Shown in pieces: positions 59,651 to 64,000 of a DNA stretch of 64,000 nucleotides. How positions within the stretch are numbered: the stretch's first letter is position 1; every line of letters starts with the position of its first letter. The stretch comes from Annona cherimola (taxonomy: Eukaryota > Streptophyta > Magnoliopsida > Magnoliales > Annonaceae). The position numbers were made by a program, and so were the translations under genes. Below the pieces are notes generated by a model. It saw nothing but the letters and a program-made list of their open reading frames with translations. It was not told where the DNA came from and did no database searches. Location: positions 32,281,452-32,345,451 of the forward strand of contig CM059972.1 in NCBI GenBank assembly GCA_030490835.1. The letters run 5' to 3'.

Positions 59651-62600
59651 TATGAAACGCTGACCCACATAGGATTCATGTATATGTATTTGACACATAA
59701 ATATGATTCATTTATGATTTGATTGAATTATGAATGATTTCTTTGCAATTTTGATGATTTATTGCAATTAGGTCAGTGGTTATGAATGATGATTAAATCA
59801 ATCATTATAAGTCGATACGGGTCAATATGATTAAAGTAGCCTAATGAGGATCGAAAAGTATTAGTGTGCCATGAATAATTAATTTAATTTCCATAATGTG
59901 ATTAATGGAAATTAGAAGGCTAATTATGGAGTTAAGTTGGAAAATATTAGAAAATTCATAACTTGACGCTTGTAAGGCGGATTAAGATGAAAATTGAAAA
60001 GGAAGCACATAATTTCATGCTTAATCTTATGAAAAGGTTGGATTATAAAATTTTTGAAGGAATTAGGGTTATAATTGATAATTTTCATCCAAATCCACAG
60101 ATGACTTTAAATGATCATAACTTGAGATAGGAAAGTCGGATTGAGACGAAATTTAAAATGGACGGTTAAAATTATGAGAGCAAGGCTATGAAAGAATTTG
60201 ATCAAGCTAATTATGGTGGAATTATGCTTGCACAAAAATGGGTGTACATCTTTGACTTTTTGAACCTTTAAAGTAGCTTGCATTTATGTTAAAGTTAAAG
60301 TAATTAATTATATAATTAATGGAAAAAATGAGGTGTCGAAAGGAGGTAAATTCCAGGGTATTTTATGAATTTTCTAAAATGATAAAATCTATGAAAAATC
60401 CCCTGCATTAATGTTGGATTTAAGGAGCTAATGAGCTAGCTCAAGTAAATTGCATGGAGGTGGCAACCTATGCACATCCAAAGGTTCTAAAGCATGGATT
60501 TTTTGATTTTTTATATAAAATCCACACCTAAGATAGCTAGGGAATCAAGGTTAATAAATGAGTAATTAAATGGAGTGGAAAATTATGGCCAAAGATGTCA
60601 AAATCAAGGCCATATGGACGTGATCTCAAGTGGACAGCAAGGGGAAGCAAGGAAGAGGTGGACAATCATGGCGGAATTTTTGGATTTTTGTGATTTTTTT
60701 AAAAATGATAAATGGACCCCTAAGTAAGATATTATCTAGGGTAATTAAATTTCTATTAATTAAAGCTGAATTTTGTGGAAAAAAAATGCAAAAAGGCTGC
60801 TGTAATTGGACGGCAATGTGTGGACAGCTTAATGATCATCAAGGCTATGGATAATTGATGGATTTTTACCTAGATAATTTCTAATTTACTTAGAGCATAT
60901 TATGCCATATCATCAAAAGGGATAAACATATTTTAATTACCCTCTAATCGATGTGGCAAGTGGGGCCCACAAAGCTGGAAAAATTCAGCCCTACATAAGG
61001 GTGGACGTCCATAGCATAAGAGGTGTTTGAGAGAGAAAAATTTTAAGGATCAAAACCCCCTAACTGGCAGCTGTGCATGTCCCATTTTCCAGCAAGAAAA
61101 GGGTGAGAAAAAAAGAGAGAAAAAGAGAAAGAAAAAGGGAAAGGCAGCAAGAGAAACAAGTTAGAGAAGTTTAGTTCAAGTGTGATTCAATACAAGTAAG
61201 TTTCTCTTGAGTTTTGAATCATTTAAACTTAGTTTTTCTACCTCAATTTATGAGTCATGAATATGATTTATAATGAACCCTTAAAGGATGATTCATAATG
61301 CCCTTGATTAGGGTATTGAATGAAGATTAAATATAAGAATGAAATCAAGGGTTCAAGAGGAAGAAAATGGAGATTAGGGTTGAATATAAGTTGATAAACC
61401 TAGCTAAAATTTTCTTAAATTCACATGTGATGTTGCTGTTTCGATTTTTTATTATGATTATATGATGATTCATGATTAAATGAATTATATATGTTGGTTT
61501 AGGCATATGTTATGAATTTTAGAAAGAATGTGAATTAGGGTTACATATATGACCTGATTTTCATGTTTCTATGTAAAATATGATACATGAATTAGTCTAA
61601 ATGATTTATGGATGATTAAGAGGGTAAAATACCCTAAACCTAAGGTACTTTGGACATTCAAAATGGTTTAGGGAAGATTGCCCTAAACCTGATTTTTAGG
61701 GGCATACATAAGGACGTCCAAAGTGGTGCAAGAAGGGTACCCTACATGCATGAGAAGTTGCTATTTTGGAAGCAACTAATATATGGAATTTAAATATGTG
61801 ATAATACCCTAAATTTTGGGTTAAAAAAAGTATGATTAGTTGCTGAAATTTAGAGATTAAGAATCTGTTTTGATATAAGTATAAAAAAGGAACATTGAAA
61901 GTGTATTAAACAAGTCCCAAAGTTGCTGTTTTGGAACCCTATGATTAGTGGATTAAAATTTCATAAAAATACACTAAGTGAAGTGTTAATTAAGAAGATT
62001 AATCATGCTGAATTAGAAAGCCAGTTGCTGATTTAAAAATTTTTAAGAAACACATGATTTATGTGTTATGAAATGAACATGTATGGAGAGCAAGACATGA
62101 GTAAATGATAAATGGTTTATGCAAGTTGTTAAAATGCAAAAATGCATGAAAACATGATGAAATGTGTGAATTATGAAAAATATGTGAAAAATGATAAGTG
62201 GGAGTAATAAACCTCTATATGGTGTCGAATGAATGACTAATGAATGTGTTATGATATATATGAATGTTACCCTATATATATGAGTATTGAACATGTTGTG
62301 TAATGAATGGTATAATGCATAAGTTATGCTGTGCATGTACACCGGACTTGGAATTCAAGTAGGTTGTGAATGTTAATGAAAATGGGTTGGAAAACTAAGT
62401 TGAATGCAAGAAAATGGAAAATATATGAATGCTATGTCATTCTTACATGTATAGGTAAAGACAAAGAAAAGGTTGACCCGGAAAGCTGATGTGACTAAGG
62501 TAAGCAAGCAAATTTCTAAATGATTTTTGTTTCTTAAATTATTCTAATATAATTGTAAATGATGTTCTAACTACTTTGATTTGTTTAGCAAATGATATTT

Positions 62601-63614
62601 GAATTTATTTCTAAGATATTTAAGGATGACCATTCCTTAGTTCAATATGTGTTTGCTAACTAATTTACATAACTGCTTTGTTAAATGTTTATGAAAAATA
62701 CTGTCATATGAATTCATGCAAGAAAAATCATGCTAGCATGTCAAGAATGGTCTATGTGCACAAAGCATGAGGTCCACTTGAAATGTGTAAGCGGACCGAT
62801 TGTCCTCCTTTGGTGTGGCCAAGTAGCTAAGATAGGCCAAGGGCCGGTGGCACCCTCCCTAAGATGGGAGAAGACGGAGACGGATGGTTGCCTAGCTAGC
62901 TTCCATCCTATGATGTCATGATGCATTGCATTGTCATGATATACCCATGACGGGTACAAGGATCATGTTTTCATGATATACCCTTGAGGGGGTATAATGC
63001 TGCTTTCCAAGATATTTTAAATGAAAAGATTTCTACTCCGTAAGTAGTTGATTACTTGCTAAGTGCCTCCTACCAAATTGAGAGAAATGCTTTTAAAAAA
63101 AATGTTGCTTACAAAATGAATTGCTTGAAAAATATTCAGCTTGCTTATTGAGTTTACAACTCACATTTTGTTTTTTAAACTCATAGACAAGTGAAAGAAT
63201 GAAGAAGACAAAGGAGCATGAATTGAGCATGTAAGAATGTAAAAACTTAATGAATTTTAATATGTGCCGCTTATGACAAATGATTATAAAATGACTTGGT
63301 ATTTGTTATATTGATGATCATATGTGATCTATTTTATGACTTGTGTTTTATGAACAAGTATCAATGGATGTTGAGCATGTTATGAATTTTTACGATGATA
63401 TACGATATAAAATGTGTATATCAGGGCAAGGATGGCTTAAATGATCACTTGATGAAAAATAATATAAAATTAACTCTTAAGGAATAATGGTTAAATGTAT
63501 AAATATCCATTAAATCTCGCCGTGTGACAGGGCAACAATCCTGATCACGTTTACCAGTCAATAACGATCCCGGAGCAAGGCTCAGGATGTGACACTCGGG
63601 TTGGGGGTGCCACA
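59651..63614 (+). mobile_element. Solo LTR, copy 3 of the long LTR family
   Basis: It begins TATGAAACGCTGACCC (first dinucleotide mutated from TG; copy 2 has TGTGAAACCCAG) and ends GGGGGTGCCACA. The flanks are TAAAC (59646-59650) and CAAAC (63615-63619). Joining the flanks restores the LINE frame (CC-MQ-TLWRL). It is 3964 bp. Plus-strand signals: a decayed TATA (CTACATAAGG, 60991), a GA-rich leader, ACAAGTAAGT (61193-61202) and AAGGTAAGCAAGC (62498-62510). The end has CAACAATCCTGATCACG. There is no gag or pol. Confidence 0.85.
62770..62910 (+). other. GC-rich block conserved in LTR copies 1-3
   Basis: GTAAGCGGACCG, CCCTAAGATGGGAGAAG and TTGCCTAGCTAGCTTCC lie in an otherwise AT-rich LTR. On the minus strand, copy 2 (39790-39915) has GTAAGCGGACCGGATGTCC, CCCTGAGATGGGAGC and GCGCCTAGCTAGCGTC. 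Copy 1 (about 6160-6265) keeps GGACCGGATGTCCC and GAGCTAGCG-like remnants. The function is unknown. Confidence 0.6.
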
Positions 63615-63921
63615 CAAACTTTGGCGACTTAAATTGCCTTAAAAAATTCTCATTTTTAGGTGGAGATTGATCTTCAATGCACTACCCACGAAGGTGAATC
63701 ATCTTCGCTGACATATCCAATTGGAGATCACTTACTCGTTATGCAGATCTAGTGAAGAAGATACATTACACCTCTTCTAGCAATGTGATGTTACCTTCCC
63801 AGCTCATGATCCATGGCTAGGAGGCGGTTTCATCCAAACAGGGGAGGCAGCCTATTCGATGTTATTCAGCAAATGCCCTCTCATCGTAAAAGGTCGTATC
63901 TTAGGCTCTTTATTTTATCAT
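63615..63921 (+). mobile_element. LINE ORF2 remnant, downstream part
   Basis: It continues the zf-RVT domain: TLWRLKLP, KILIFRWRLIFNALPT, then CRSSEEDTLHLF, which fits the C..C....E...H zinc-knuckle-like pattern seen after plant L1 reverse transcriptases. Stops are present. It is cut again at 63922 by a second LTR of the same family. Confidence 0.85.
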
Positions 63922-64000
63922 TGTGGCGCCCCCAACCCGAGCGTCACATCCTGAGCCTTACTACGGGATCGTTATTGACTGGTAAACATGATTTGGATTA
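63922..64000 (-). mobile_element. Start of LTR copy 4 (runs off the window)
   Basis: It begins TGTGGCGCCCCCAACCCGAG and continues with GTCACATCCTGAGCCTTACT, which matches the reversed end of copy 3 and the starts of copies 1 and 2. It lies in the opposite orientation to copy 3. The possible left target duplication is TCATT (63917-63921). Whether it is solo or full length cannot be seen. Confidence 0.8.

Noticed and set aside
1..64000. tRNA, rRNA, CRISPR array or replication origin
   Set aside because: None could be seen by reading. A tRNAscan-type search would be needed to exclude a tRNA. CRISPR is not expected in a plant nuclear genome.

Overview
This is nuclear DNA of a flowering plant. 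It is AT-rich and intron-rich, and it carries a receptor-like cytoplasmic kinase of the plant-only PBS1-like family, a plant-type class 3 lipase and many plant transposon families (Tourist-like, hAT and Mutator-like foldback elements, long LTRs and a LINE). I cannot name the species. The gene-poor, repeat-dense layout fits a medium or large genome.

Three host genes can be supported. (1) At 1-1260 (+) are the last three exons of a secreted-type class 3 lipase, including a GC-AG intron. (2) Around 15.0-20.3 kb (+) is OST4, a 37-residue oligosaccharyltransferase subunit whose whole coding region is one small exon at 19944-20057 behind a probable 4.8 kb intron in the 5' leader. (3) At 25435-31804 (-) is a five-exon kinase of 516 residues, the likely orthologue of PBL27, which acts in chitin-triggered immunity. 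From memory, the Arabidopsis PBL27 and class 3 lipase genes are also close neighbours, so lipase-PBL27 may be a conserved gene pair.

Almost everything else is mobile DNA, much of it nested. Four LTR copies of one family lie at 5378-9854, 39346-41863, 59651-63614 and 63922-end. None shows internal gag or pol sequence, and the first three have 5-bp target duplications, so they look like solo LTRs. The first splits a foldback MITE. The third splits a LINE reverse-transcriptase ORF, and the fourth begins within the same LINE. The second splits a captured gene fragment.

The most remarkable structure is at 37602-43813. A hAT-like foldback element contains a Pack-MULE-like element (38349-43146). 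That element carries a piece of an hnRNP-type RRM gene and a piece of a GDSL esterase gene, and a solo LTR then landed inside the RRM piece. The right third (44-58 kb) is a field of Tourist-like and hAT MITEs, some inserted in each other, with no host gene that I can recognise.

Nothing here looks like a wholly new molecular system. The best leads are the chimeric gene-capturing element, the LTR family with conserved promoter and splice-like signals, and the foldback element with unidentified 1.1 kb cargo inside the OST4 leader intron.
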